Shown in pieces: positions 41,511 to 54,281 of a stretch of 64,000 nt of DNA. The translations under genes were made by a program, and so were the position numbers. The stretch is from Cytospora piceicola (Eukaryota; Ascomycota; Sordariomycetes; Diaporthales; Cytosporaceae), in assembly GCA_023375675.1 (NCBI GenBank), contig JALQBC010000002.1, positions 1,054,001-1,118,000 of the forward strand, given 5' to 3'. Positions within the stretch are counted from its first letter, which is position 1; each line of letters begins with the position of its first letter. Under the pieces are notes generated by a model. The model was given only the letters and a program-made list of their open reading frames with translations. It searched no databases and was not told the DNA's origin.

Positions 41511-41834
41511 GTATTAAACTTTAAAAAACACAACGAAAAGTTAACGCCGAAAAGGTAGTATAGTATAGCTAACGATAACGACGATATAAACGTTCGAACC
41601 GGAGTAGCTAGTAGTTTTATATAACTATTACCGCCGGTCGGTTAACTAAATAGATTTATTATAAGTTAGTATTAAAAAACTTTCGAAATATATTAGCTAA
41701 TATATTTAAGGTTCTTTATATATTTATCGATAGTTACTAGTTAATAAAAAGACCGGTAAAGTAAAACCGTATTATATTTATTTTAAAAATATATAAACTT
41801 AATTACCTACCTACTTAAATAAGTACTTAGGCCT

Positions 41835-41937
41835 TTTATACGTAAATCTACCTTAACTTTAACCTTTGCCTTAACCTCGACTTTAACTTTTACCTTTACT
41901 CTTACTTTTACTTTTACTTTTACTTTTACTTTTAAAC
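41835..41937 (+). repeat. Degenerate hexamer repeat (CTTTTA/CTTTAA type)
   Basis: A run of CTTTAA and CTTTTA hexamers, similar in style to the array at 26636. Confidence 0.7.
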
Positions 41938-42984
41938 TCCGATTAACTTTATATCTTTTTAATTAGTCGGCCGTATATATATAATAACTTATAAATAAGC
42001 CTTAATCTCTTTATTATAGCTATCTAGCTATTTTTAAACCTGTTCGGTCTTTATACCTTTCGGTAGCCTTTAAATTTAAGCTAGTATATTCTTATATCTT
42101 AAGTATAATACGCCTTTAACCTACTTTACTTTAATAGCTTCTATATTACTACCGACTACTTTCCGGCTAAATATAAGCTTTTACCTCTTTTCTTACTTAT
42201 TAAGTATATATCGCGGTCGTAAAACCTTTTATAAACTATAAGTATTTATTTAAGCTATTAATACTTTATAATAGGAATACGTTATAGTCTACTATCTAAA
42301 TAAATACCTTTAACGAATTACCGACCTTTATATTTACTTCGTTTATAATAAAGTCGTATAACGGTTTTATTATATTAATAAGTAAGGTATTCTTATTATC
42401 CGTCGCTTTTTTTTCTAATACTATAAAACGCTTATATATAGTAAGTCTAAACTTAAGTTAACTGTTTATAAAGAAATAGTAAAAGTAAAATATATAGTTT
42501 AATTTCGACTAAATTATTTTTATATATATTATCGGTTAAAAAATATCGATTATAACTTTAAATATCTTTATTAAACCCGGCTTAACTAGTAGTAAACTAC
42601 GTTACGTTTATTACTATTAGTATAGTAAACTTTATAAGTAGCTTTAAAAAACTACCGATATCCTTTAAAATACGGCTATAGGTATCGTCCTGCTTAAACC
42701 GGAAAACAACGACGATTATTATATTTATTATATTCGCGATAAATAGTTTTTTACTAGCTTACTAAAAATAATTAAGAATAGCTTCGTTATAATACTTTTT
42801 AACGATAACGTCGGCTACTTTTTCGAAATATAGCTTTACTTTAATAAGCTACTAAGCTCGTTATTATATATTATAATTTCTATCGAAAATATTACCGTAA
42901 AGAAGGCTAAGGATAAAGTCGAACCTGATTTTAGTTATATACTACGCCGGCTTAAAAATAGCTTTTTTTCTACTACCTTCCCGC

Positions 42985-43625
42985 TATTTTATAATATAAG
43001 TGTTATTTAAAACAATACTTTTAATACCTTTATAGTATTTTTATTCCTTAACTATAGCTACGATTTCGAACTTTAGTACTACTATAATTAGCTAACAGCT
43101 ATAACGCTATATATTACGCTTCCGATTATAAACGCTACTATAAAAGAAACCGAGGCTAATAAGTTCGAAGTTAGTTATTTATAACGCCTGCTCGAATACG
43201 GTTTTTTCTTTAATACTTTATAGCCGCCTATAGATATAAACGTTATTTAAAGTAAATTTGTTATAATAAGATAAAAAAACGATATTTTTATTATTATTTC
43301 CGATACTAGTTACTAGTTAGATACTACTAATAGCCTTATCGATAGTAACTTAAATCCGAGTATTACCGTTATTAAAGGCGATAAAATCGTTATTATTAAA
43401 AAAGAGAAATATACCTTTAATATTATTAACTAGCCTAATACTACCGCCGGCCTTCCTTATAATACCTTATATCCGTTTATTTTTATAAGCGTTATTAAAA
43501 ACAATACTACTATAATAAAAGAAGATAAAAGTGCTTTTAATATTCTTTATTAGCCGGATAGCTCCGCCGGCTTTATAATTAATACCTTATATACTTTTAT
43601 TAACCTAACCGTTAACGAAAACAAT
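42985..43625 (+). repeat. Degenerate 120-bp-register repeat
   Basis: ACGTTATTTAAAACAATAC-type cores occur near 43002, 43245, 43490 and 43608. The motif CCGCCGG recurs exactly 120 bp apart at 43444 and 43564. Spacings are close to 120 or 240 bp, suggesting decayed 40-residue protein repeats. Confidence 0.55.
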
Positions 43626-46600
43626 ACTAGTAAGTAACCGGACGTTAATACCGGCCTCGATAAATTTACCTTAAGGTTAATTATTTAAGCGTACCGATTC
43701 TTTTAAATAGCCGAACGTTTTAATAATAAATATATTATCGAAAGTATTATATAACTTATCTATATATACTAGCTATATATAATATATAGTCTTTTATTAT
43801 TATTTATTAAAACCGGGATTAATAATGTTTTAATAAGCTAAAACGTTAAGTTTAGGAAAACTATACTAGTACTTTTATACTTTTACGTTTAAGCTAAACT
43901 TACCGACTTTTAAAACTATATTTAAAAAAAGTAAAAAAACTATAAAGCAACCGGCCGGTAGTACCTTCTTTTATAAGGTTAAGTATATAGTATTTAATAT
44001 CTATCTTAATATAAGCACGTAGTTAAATACTTATATATTATATTCTTTAACTTTTACGTTATTTATTTAATCTATCTTATAAACTCGCTTATATTAATCG
44101 TTATCTTCTCCGGCTTATTATATAACTAGCTAAATAAAAAGTATAGTATATATATAAACGAATAAGGTATAGAGAAAACTATTAAGTTTATAAATTTTTA
44201 TTTATATATTTTAAAGTTAAAAGATAATATAAGTATAACTATAAGGCCGGAATATTTAAAAACAGTTATCGATAATATATCCGGTAAAGTTATTAAAATT
44301 AATATAAGTAAAAAAGATAAAAATAAAAAAATAAAATTATTTATTAAAAGTAGTAAAAGTAAGGCTATAAATATCTTTTTAATAAGCTTAAAGTCGGTTA
44401 TTCGGCTATAAAGTAAATACTTTAAAGTAAAAGGCATCGGGACTATATATTTTACTATAAGCGTAGTTATTATAAACAAGTACTATTAGTATAAAGGCGC
44501 TATAAAAGGTTCCGAAACGATTTCGTTTATAGCTTTACGTTAGATTAATAACGTAACGTACTATCTTATTACGTTTTTTACGCTTTATAAAACTACCTTC
44601 GAAAAGGGCTTATCTGTATAACAGGCTTTAATCGAGTACTTCGATAAATAATAAGCTAAGTTCGAGTTAATACGAAAGCTATAGTATTAACTCGGTAACG
44701 ATAAGTTCTTTATAACGGTAGTTAGATTTTTAAAAGCTCGACGACTATACCTCTTTTCTATATACCTTATTGCCGACCGGCGAAAAACGTTTATAAAGAT
44801 TAAGCTATATACCTACTTAATTATCGACTTCTTTAAGCCTTTAATATAAAGCTTTTAGCTTAGCTAGCTTTACCGTAGTAAAACGATTAACGTTCTCCTA
44901 CCGTACTAAAAAAACTATAAGTAACTCGACTTTATTATAAAAGATAATATAACTATTACGTTTAAGTTTATATTAATAAATATTTATACCTTCGTTTAAA
45001 CTAAGCTTAAGCTAAAGTAGGCTAAGTAAGCTACTAATAATAAAGTAAAGTTTAAGCTTACGATAATATCTTTAATTATAAAGCTAGTAAGTAGCGAGTA
45101 AAAGACTTAAAACATATTCTTCTATAACTTATAACACGTCTCGATATACTTATATATAGCGGTCTTATTAGGTTTTATAGGTAATAAGCTATTCGAAGCG
45201 GGAACTTATTAAAACGTTATTTATAAGTATTAAAAATCGATTTTTAAAAGAAAGCCTTTTAGTTTTACTTAAAAAAAGTTAACTAAATAAAACTTCTTTC
45301 TTTACTTAAATATATTCGAAAAAAACTCGGCTAAGTTTTAATATATAAAAAGGCTAATCTGCTAAATAGTTATAAACTAAGATAAAACAACCGCGCTACC
45401 GAATAAGTTAAGTAAGCGCTATATTATTATCTTTTATAGTTAGTTTATAAATACTATTTTAACCTACGTTTTTTTATTATATAACTATAAGTTCCGGAAT
45501 ATTAAGCTACTACTTTTATACTTTAAAAGTAATAATAAAAACTAAGCTAAAATCGTAAAAGAAATAAATACGGTATATACTATAGACAGCTTTAATAAAG
45601 TCTTTATTACTATTACGTCTATTACTATAGAAAGGTTTAATATTTAGTATACGAATAATATCTAGTTTATAAAGCTTTTACTTACCTTATCGAAGAAGGT
45701 ATAAGCGATAAAAAAGGTATATAAATAAAGGTAGAAGATAAAGGTAAACCTCGTTAAGCTTACAGAAAAAGGTAACTTAATAAAAGAGTTTAGCTATAAA
45801 ACTATAAAAGCGAAAGAAATAGTCGCTTAGATTATTTATAGCCTTTAGCCTATAATATAATTTTTACTTAAAGGATATATCTCGGTAATATTACTATCGG
45901 GGTAAAAAACGTTATCTTTTCTGTTTCCGGCAGGTCTTTTATATATATTAGTTTAGCCGAGTAAAAAGTAAAAGGATACCTAGCTTAGTTATAACTTTAG
46001 AAATATATACGTAAATAAAAAACAGGATAGCTTATTAATATATTTAGTCTTTTTATAACTATAAGAGGTTAAACTTTAATTATTAATTTAACTATATACT
46101 AGGTTATTATTTACTTAATAATAAGCTTAAAAGAAAATATTTAATTATAAACCCTTTCTGTTATTATATCTAATATAAAACGACAAATTAACTTAAACTT
46201 ATAATAATATTACTTATATATTTATAATTAAATCTATTATAAACCGACTACGATAAGTAATTAATAAGTCCGAGGTATTCGGAAGTAGATATAAATACAG
46301 ATACGGTATAACTACTTAAATTAAACTAAAAGCCTCGATTATAACAACTCTTATATTTACTATACAGTTTATCTTATATTTAAGTCTAATATAACCGAAT
46401 TGTTTTATTAGTATAAACGATATTAAATACCTCGAGCCTATAATACCCTTACGTTTAAATATAAAAATAATATTAAAAAGTAAAAGCGAAAGCCGAGAAA
46501 GCTTTAATAACAGATAGTTAATAAGTATAATAATAAACCTTATTAGCTACCTCGGCTTAAAAAAAACAGACAGAAAGTAAATAAAGACAGATAAAACTAT

Positions 46601-49404
46601 AAAAGTAATAAATTAATATATAGTTTTATTAAAGTAGAAATATTACCCGGTATCTAAAATAATTAATAAATATTACCGGTTAGTAAACCGGTTATTAAAA
46701 ATTAATAACTATTTTACTACCTAATTATATTAAACGATATAGCTTTAAAAAGTAGCTAACTCTACTTTACGCTATAGCTATATAATATATTAAAATATAT
46801 AACCTCTTTACCTATATTTAAGTAAAAAGGCTGTTTTTAACTACCTTCGGATACCTTTATAAAATATTATTTATTTATTAATTATAGTAGCTAGCGGTTA
46901 TATCTATTAAGTTTAATTTATAGTCTTTTATCTAAGGTAGTAATATTTCTACCTTTACTTATACTTTTAGTTATAAGTTATAATTTATAATAAGTATAAA
47001 AAAAAAGTATATCGATAGCTTAATCCGAAGTAGTTAATATATTACTATATATTATTCTTAATTATAATACTTAAATACTCGAAGATATATAATTAAAGAT
47101 TATATTATTTTACTTAAGCTAAGTAGTCTATTAAAGCGTCTTAAAACTAATATTTAGCCGTATATAATAAAGCCTTTTAAGGTAAAACAGGCGGTATACT
47201 AAGTTTTATACTTTCTTACCGGCTTATAATCTTTAAGCCTTTATCTTTTAAGCCCTTATCCTTCGAGCTTTTATCTCTTATATATCCGGTATAGCCTTTC
47301 GAGTAGGCGGCGGTATTTAATATAAATATATTACTATAAGAAATAGTAGTAGTATTTTTTAGTTTTTAAAAAAGTATATTAAACTTATTTATAATGTTAG
47401 TTATAATTAGTATCTTTTTTTTACTAGCTGTAAAAAGCTGTTTCCGAAAACATTTATTATCTATTATATTAAAATCACTAAAATCGATATTATCTCAGAG
47501 ATATATTATATACTACTATATAACCGCGGTATTATAAAGCTTATTATATACTATATCGTAGTATTAGCTAGTTAATATATAATATCGTACCTGTTATAAT
47601 AGTAAAAGATATACTAGTACTATAGTTAGTAATTCTTCTACCTGCTCGGCATTATAATATAAAAGCAGGTTTATCTAGTAGTATATACAGTTATAAAGTC
47701 GATTAAACTAGGTATCCGATATAAAATAAGGCTAATTAAAATACCTCGAGCTATATTACTACGCTATAATATAAGTAATATCGAAAACTTAGTCGGAATT
47801 TATTATAATAAAAAGTAAGATTAGATTTAATAAAGGAAAGGTTTAACCTAGGTACCTTTAAACGCTTACGACTTTAATATATTAGAAAAAGTAATAACGT
47901 AGTAGAGCGAATTTTAAAACTAATAGTATAAAAAACGTTTAGATATATATAACGACCTAATAGTTATACCGGCCTATTATATATATTTTAAATACTGTCT
48001 TATTCGAAACTATTTAAATAATAACTAAATATAATATATAAACAGATAGAAACAGACTTTAAAATCTACTAAAAAGAAATTAACAGGTAGGTTTTAAAAA
48101 ACTTTTAAGCTATATTAAGCTAGTAAGTTTACCTAGTTTTATTTTTATAATAACTTCGTATTATTATATTAACACTATACTAATTCTATTTCGTTTATTA
48201 TAGAATATACTATATTATATACTTAATATTACATAGTTCGTTATAGCGATTTTAATTTTAACCTAACTCCTTTTCAAATTAATTTATAAGGTTATAAAGA
48301 TAATAGATCTAATTAACCGTATCTGCCTCTTCTTTACTAATAAGACCTTTTAGTCGGCTTACGAAAAGGATCCCGACTAAAAAAACTACTTTAATACCGA
48401 ACGCTTTTTTAGTTAAAGCTAAAAGTTCGATAAAGCCTTATATACTTAATAACGCTAACTAAGAAAGGCCGAGGTTAAACAGCTTATCGTTAAACTCGAG
48501 TATAATATACCCGATATATACTACGTCTACTTAAACTATTACTACCTTTACTTTAAACGACGTATTAGGTTGTCGTTTTATAACGTCTGTTATAATATAA
48601 CGTAAGGCTTTATTCCTTATTTTTTCGTAGGCTTTTATAGCTACGTTAGCTTTTTTAGCTAAGAGATTTAGTTGTTATCGTTATACGGCTTTAAGTATAC
48701 GATTTGTATAGCTTAAAAGATAGACTTTTATATCGCTTTCGGAAGATTTAATACGATCGTTTATTACTATATTAACCGGGTTCTTTTCCCTTTTTTAGTC
48801 GTTTAGTCCTTCAGCACCTCGGTAAACTCTATTATCCTCGTCTTAAGCTCTTCCTCGTTTATTATCTATAGCTATTTTACTTTTAAGTATATAAACACTA
48901 CCGATATACTTTAGATAGACTTTTTTATAATAGTTTATACCGACGATAATAACTATCTTAACTATTTAAATATATTTAAAAGATAGATACTACCGTTTAA
49001 TTCTTAAGATTCCTACTCGGTTTTAACCGGTTATATAATACGTAGCTAGTATTATAACTATAACGCCTATAGTATAATCTATAGGTTTACTACCTACTTC
49101 TATAGTAAGGCCGGCGTAAAGATTATTTTAAACACCTTTAATAGCTTTACGTTAACCTTATACTAAAAGAAGTGCTAAAAACTAAACAGCTTTAAGCTAG
49201 ATAGCTTAAATCTATAGCTTTATAATCCTTACTATAACTATCGTTTAGAAAAGTAAATCTTTATTATAAACTTTATTACCTTTAGCTAAAGTATTTAATC
49301 CGATATAACCTTTAAAAATATAGTACAGAAGCTATATAAAGCTACGTAAGCTATAATACTAAAATAGCTTATATATATATTTATAGGTATTACGTTAATA
49401 AGGT
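43626..49404. other. RIP-degraded AT-rich DNA, no gene
   Basis: No credible gene. The 93-codon frame at 44198-44479 on the minus strand is a low-complexity Ile/Leu/Phe run typical of a chance frame in AT-rich DNA. Confidence 0.6.
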
Positions 49405-49505
49405 GTTTTTTTAAATAATAATTTTTTAATAAGTATTTATTATATATAGTAAAATATCTTTTTAAATAATAATTTTTTAGTAAGTATTTATCGTATATAA
49501 TAACA
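49405..49505 (+). repeat. Tandem duplication of an A/T-rich unit of about 52 bp
   Basis: TTTTTAAATAATAATTTTTTA followed by GTATTTAT occurs twice, starting near 49409 and 49460. Confidence 0.7.
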
Positions 49506-49599
49506 CGCGATATCTTTTCGCGTAAATCGAAATAAACTAAATAAATTTAGCTTTATACTATAAAATACTTATTAAAGTAACTAACTAACCTTATAATAT

Positions 49600-50720
49600 T
49601 TATATATCTATAACAGACCGACTATAAAAAGCCTTATAATTATTATAAATCTTTTAAAACGGACCGACTATAAAAGGTATTATAGCTATATATTATATAT
49701 TCTATAACAGACCGATTATAAAAGGTATTATAGCTATATATTATATTTTCCGTATTCCGTAATAAACCGACCGTAAAAGGTATCGTAGCCTTTCGTATCG
49801 CCTTTCTTACTCGATATAGCTTAAGCCGACTATAAAAGGTATTATAGCTATACGTTATATTTTCTATATTCTGTAGTAAACCGACTATAAAAGGTATCGT
49901 AGCTATTGTAAATCTTCCGAGGCGGACCGGCCGTAAAAGGTATTGTAGCTTAGTATCGCCTTTTTTACTTAACGTAGCCTAAGCCGACCGTAAAAAGCAT
50001 TATAGCTATACGTTATATATTCTATAGCGGACCGACCGTAAAAGGTATCGTAGCTATTACCTAAGCAGTTAGTTCTGTAACGGACCGACCGTAAGAGGTA
50101 TCGTAGCTATACGTTATATATTCCGTAGCGGACCGACCGTAAAAGGCATCGTAGCTATTACCTAAGCAGTCAGTTCTGTAACGGACCGACCGTAAAAGGC
50201 ATCGTAGCTATTACCTAGGCAGTTAGTTCTGTAGCGGACCGACCGTAAGAGGCATCGTAGCTATACGTCACGTGTTCTGTAGCGGACCGACTGTAAGTGT
50301 CCGCGGCGGACCGACCGTAAGAGGCATCGTAGCTATACGTCACGTGTTCTGTAGCGGACCGACTGTGAAAGGCATCGTGGCTATCGTAGATCTTCCGGGG
50401 CAAACCGACCGTAAAGGCATCGTGGCCATCGTAGATCTTCCGGGGTAGACCGACCGTAAAGGTATCGTAGTTATACGTTATATGTTCTATAGCAGACCGA
50501 CTATAAGAGGCATCGTAGCTATACGTTATATATTCTGTAGTAAACCGACTGTAAAGGTATCGTAGCTATTATAGATCTTCTATAGCGGACCGACTATAAA
50601 AGGTATTATAGCCTTCCGTATTGCCTTTCTTATTCGGTATAGCTTAAGCCGACTATAGCAGACCGGCCGTAAAAAGTATTATACGTAAATCTTTTAGGGC
50701 AGACCGACCGTAAGATACTT
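49600..50720 (-). repeat. Satellite of about 48 bp with a partly un-RIPed, coding-like centre
   Basis: More than 20 units carry the core ACCGACCGTAAAAGGCATCGTAGCTAT, written here only in its parts ACCGACCGTAA and GGCATCGTAGC. Steps vary between about 45 and 53 bp. In the centre (about 50215-50403, minus strand) the units keep CpA/TpG and stay open, encoding the 16-residue repeat SYDASYGRSATEHVTY. Towards both edges the same units are increasingly changed by C-to-T and G-to-A. It was probably a repetitive coding region. Reverse homologues lie at 6660-6850. Confidence 0.75.
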
Positions 50721-50744
50721 TAAAAATACCACCTATATAGCTAC

Positions 50745-51190
50745 GGTTAGTTAAATAAAGGACTATTAGCTAAAGACTCGAAGGTATAATAAAAGCCGTA
50801 GCGGAAGCCGTAACGGAAGCTAAACGATTAGACTCGAAGGCTAGAAGTCGAATTCGAAGGCGATATAAAGATAGAGAGATAGTTACGATCAGACTCGAAG
50901 GTCGAGGGTCGAAGGCAATATAAAAGACAGAGATAGCTACTATTAGACTCGAAGGCTAAAGGTCGAAATCGAGGGCGATATAGAGACAGAGATAGCTACG
51001 ATCAGATTCGAAGGTCGAGGGTTAAAGGCGACAGAGATAGCTACGATCAGACTCGTAAGTCGAGGGTCGAGGGCGACATAGAGACAGATAGCTACGATTA
51101 GATTCGAAGGTCGAGGGTCGAGGGCGACAGAGATAGCTACGATTATATTCGAGATAGCTACGATCAGACTCGAAGACTAGCTTCGAAGGT
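50745..51190 (+). repeat. Tandem repeat of about 45-55 bp (AGATAGCTACGATCAGACTCGAAGG type)
   Basis: At least seven units share GATAGCTACGAT and GACTCGAAGG, with intervening GTCGAGGGTCGAAGGCGA variants. Reverse homologues in small number lie at 6480-6650. Confidence 0.75.
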
Positions 51191-51218
51191 CGAAGTAAAC
51201 CTTATAATACTGGGGAAC

Positions 51219-51373
51219 GGCGGTAGGACCGCCTGCTAAGAAGGCCTTCCGTTAGGAAGGATCGGAATCTTAATAGCTACTTAAGTAGATACGCCGCTTA
51301 GGCTGCTCCGGATCCGATAGAGTAACGCCCTTCGGGCGTTACTCTATCGTCTCCTCCGCAGCCTTAAGCGGCG
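51219..51373 (+). repeat. Hairpin cluster, little RIPed
   Basis: Three inverted repeats lie in a row. GGCGGT/ACCGCC at 51219-51233 has a 3-nt loop. CCTTCC-GTTA-GGAAGG is at 51245-51260. The long stem-loop at 51292-51373 has outer arms CGCCGCTTAGGCTGC and GCAGCCTTAAGCGGCG, and a perfect inner 15-bp stem GATAGAGTAACGCCC with a TTC loop at 51316-51348. It lies between two satellites. It could be a foldback element end or a structured RNA; no promoter or product is evident. Confidence 0.75.
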
Positions 51374-51374
51374 A

Positions 51375-51496
51375 AATATTTATTTATTTACTTTATAACT
51401 AACTAATTTATATATTTACTTACTTACTAACTTAGTTACTTAGTTACTTACTTACCTACCTACCTACTTACTTACTTACTTACTAATTTACTTACC

Positions 51497-51534
<38 letters not shown>

Positions 51535-51734
51535 TTAACTTACTTACTTTATAACTAAGTAACTAAGTTATTAGCTAACCTATTAACTAACTTACTAGCT
51601 ACCTTATTAGCTAATATATTAGCTAACTTACCTACTTACCTACGTACTTAGTTACTTACTTACTTAATTACTTATTTATTTATTTAGTTAATAGCTTAGT
51701 TATTAACTAACTAACTTACTTATTTACTTACTTA

Positions 51735-51767
<33 letters not shown>

Positions 51768-51895
51768 CTACTTACTTACTTACTTACTTTATTTACTAAG
51801 TAACCTACTTAGTTACTTACTTACTTACTTAATAGTTAAATAACTAAATTATTAGCTACTTTACTAGCTAATTTACTAGCTAATTTACTAGCTAA

Positions 51896-51964
<69 letters not shown>

Positions 51965-52470
51965 CTACTTACTTACCTACCTACCTACCTACCTACTTAC
52001 TTACTTACTTACTTACTTATTTACTTACTAACTTACTATAAAAGGCTAGCCTACGGTTAAGAATCTAGTAGATGCTTAAGGGAAGTATTATTTAAGCTAT
52101 TTAAAAAGGAGAGAAAATACTTAAGAAAGCTAGGTACTTAAAATAAGTAAATATACTAAATAGTAACCTATATACCGCTAATTAATCCTATACGCCTTAA
52201 AAGGCACTAGCCTATAACACTTACTTAATAATTAACTAACTAACTTATTAACTACTTTATTAGTTAACCTACTAGCTACCTTACTTACCTACTTACTTAC
52301 TTACCTATTAATTTACTTACTTACTAGCTAATTTAGTAGCTAATTTACTAACTAACTAACTTACTTACCTACTTAGTTACTTACTTATTTACTTAATAAT
52401 TAAATAATTAAATTACTAGCTAATTTACTAACTATATTACTAGCTAATTTACTAGCTAACTTACTAGCTA

Positions 52471-52504
<34 letters not shown>

Positions 52505-52505
52505 C

Positions 52506-52536
<31 letters not shown>

Positions 52537-52689
52537 CTACTTACTTACTTACCTACTTACCTACTTACCTACTTACCTACTTACTTACTTACTTACTTAC
52601 TTACTTATTTACTTACTTACTTACTTACCTACTTACTTACTTACCTACTTACTTACTTACCTACTTATTTACCTACTTACTTACTTACC

Positions 52690-52724
<35 letters not shown>

Positions 52725-53079
52725 CTACTTACCTACTTACTTACTTACTTAATAGCTAACTTACTAGCTAGCTTATATACTTACTTACCTACCTACTTAT
52801 TTATTTACTTACTTACTAGCTAATTTACTAGCTAACTTACTTACTAACGTACTAGCTAACCTATTAGTTAACTTACTTACCTACTTACTTACTTACTATT
52901 TAACTTACTTACTTAAAAGTTTACTTATTTACTTATATATTTACTTACTTTATAGCTAACTTACTAACTAACTTACTTACTTACTTACCTACTTACTTAC
53001 TTATTTACTTACTTACTAGCTAATTTACTTACTAGCTAATTTACTAGCTAACTTACTTATTAACGTATTAGCTAACCTA

Positions 53080-53116
<37 letters not shown>

Positions 53117-53358
53117 AGCTAAGTTACTAACTAACTTACTAGCTAATTTACTAGCTAACTTACTAACTAACTTACTAACTAACTTATTAACTAACTTACT
53201 TACTTACTTACTTACTTATTTACTTTATAACTAACTAACTAACTTACTTATTTCTTTACTTACTTAAAAATTAAATAACTAAATTACTAGCTACTTTACT
53301 AACTACTTTACTAGCTAATTTACTAGCTAACTTACTTACTAACGTACTAGCTAACCTA

Positions 53359-53410
<52 letters not shown>

Positions 53411-53425
53411 CTACTTACCTACTTA

Positions 53426-53457
<32 letters not shown>

Positions 53458-53919
53458 ATAGCTAACTTACTAGCGAATTTACTTACTAGCTAACTTACTA
53501 ACTAACTTACTAACTAACTTACTAACTAACTTACTAACTAACTTACTAACTAACTTATTAACTAACTTACTTACTTACTTACTTACTTATTTACTTTATA
53601 ACTAACTAACTAACTTACTTATTTCTTTACTTACTTAAAAATTAAATAACTAAATTACTAGCTAATTTACTAGCTAACGTATTAGCTAACTTACTAGCTA
53701 ACTTACTTACCTACTTACCTACTTACTTACCTACCTACTTACTTACCTACCTACTTACTTACTTACCTACTTACTTACTTACCTACTTACCTACCTACTT
53801 ACTTACCTACCTACTTACTTACTTACCTACTTACCTACTTACTTACTTACCTACTTACTTACTTACCTACTTACCTACTTACCTACTTACCTACTTACTT
53901 ACTTACTTACTTATTTACC

Positions 53920-53950
<31 letters not shown>

Positions 53951-54203
53951 CTACTTATTTACCTACTTACTTACTTACCTACTTACTTACTTACTTACTT
54001 ACTTACCTACTTACTTACTTATTTACTTATTTAATAGCGAATTTACTTACTAGCTAACTTACTAACTAACTTACTAACTAACTAACTAACTTACTTACTT
54101 ACTTACTTACTTACTTATTAACTTACTTATTAACTTACTTAATTACTTAATAATTAACTAACTAACTTACTAACTACTTTACTAGTTAACTTACTAGCTA
54201 ATC

Positions 54204-54239
<36 letters not shown>

Positions 54240-54245
54240 AACTTA
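51375..54245 (+). repeat. CTTA-type tetranucleotide satellite, about 2.9 kb
   Basis: Almost all of this stretch is TTAC/CTTA repeats with CTAC variants and blocks of ACTAGCTAATTT and ACTAACTAACTT. It is interrupted once, near 52030-52200, by about 170 bp of non-repeat sequence. It is much longer than an ordinary microsatellite. Confidence 0.9.
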
Positions 54246-54256
54246 ATTCGAATTTA

Positions 54257-54274
54257 AAGGCTTATATAAGCCTT
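54257..54274. repeat. Perfect 18-bp palindrome
   Basis: AAGGCTTATATAAGCCTT, just outside the end of the satellite and before the 219-bp repeats. Confidence 0.8.
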
Positions 54275-54281
54275 CGGTAAA

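Noticed and set aside
44198..44479. 93-codon minus-strand frame inside the AT-rich block
   Set aside because: Low-complexity Ile/Leu/Phe composition, no family features, surrounded by RIPed DNA; a chance frame.
51316..51348. Rho-independent terminator
   Set aside because: The hairpin looks like one, but this is fungal nuclear DNA, there is no gene upstream and no U run follows.
51375..54245. CRISPR-like array
   Set aside because: There are no conserved repeats with unique spacers, only a tetranucleotide satellite in a eukaryotic genome.
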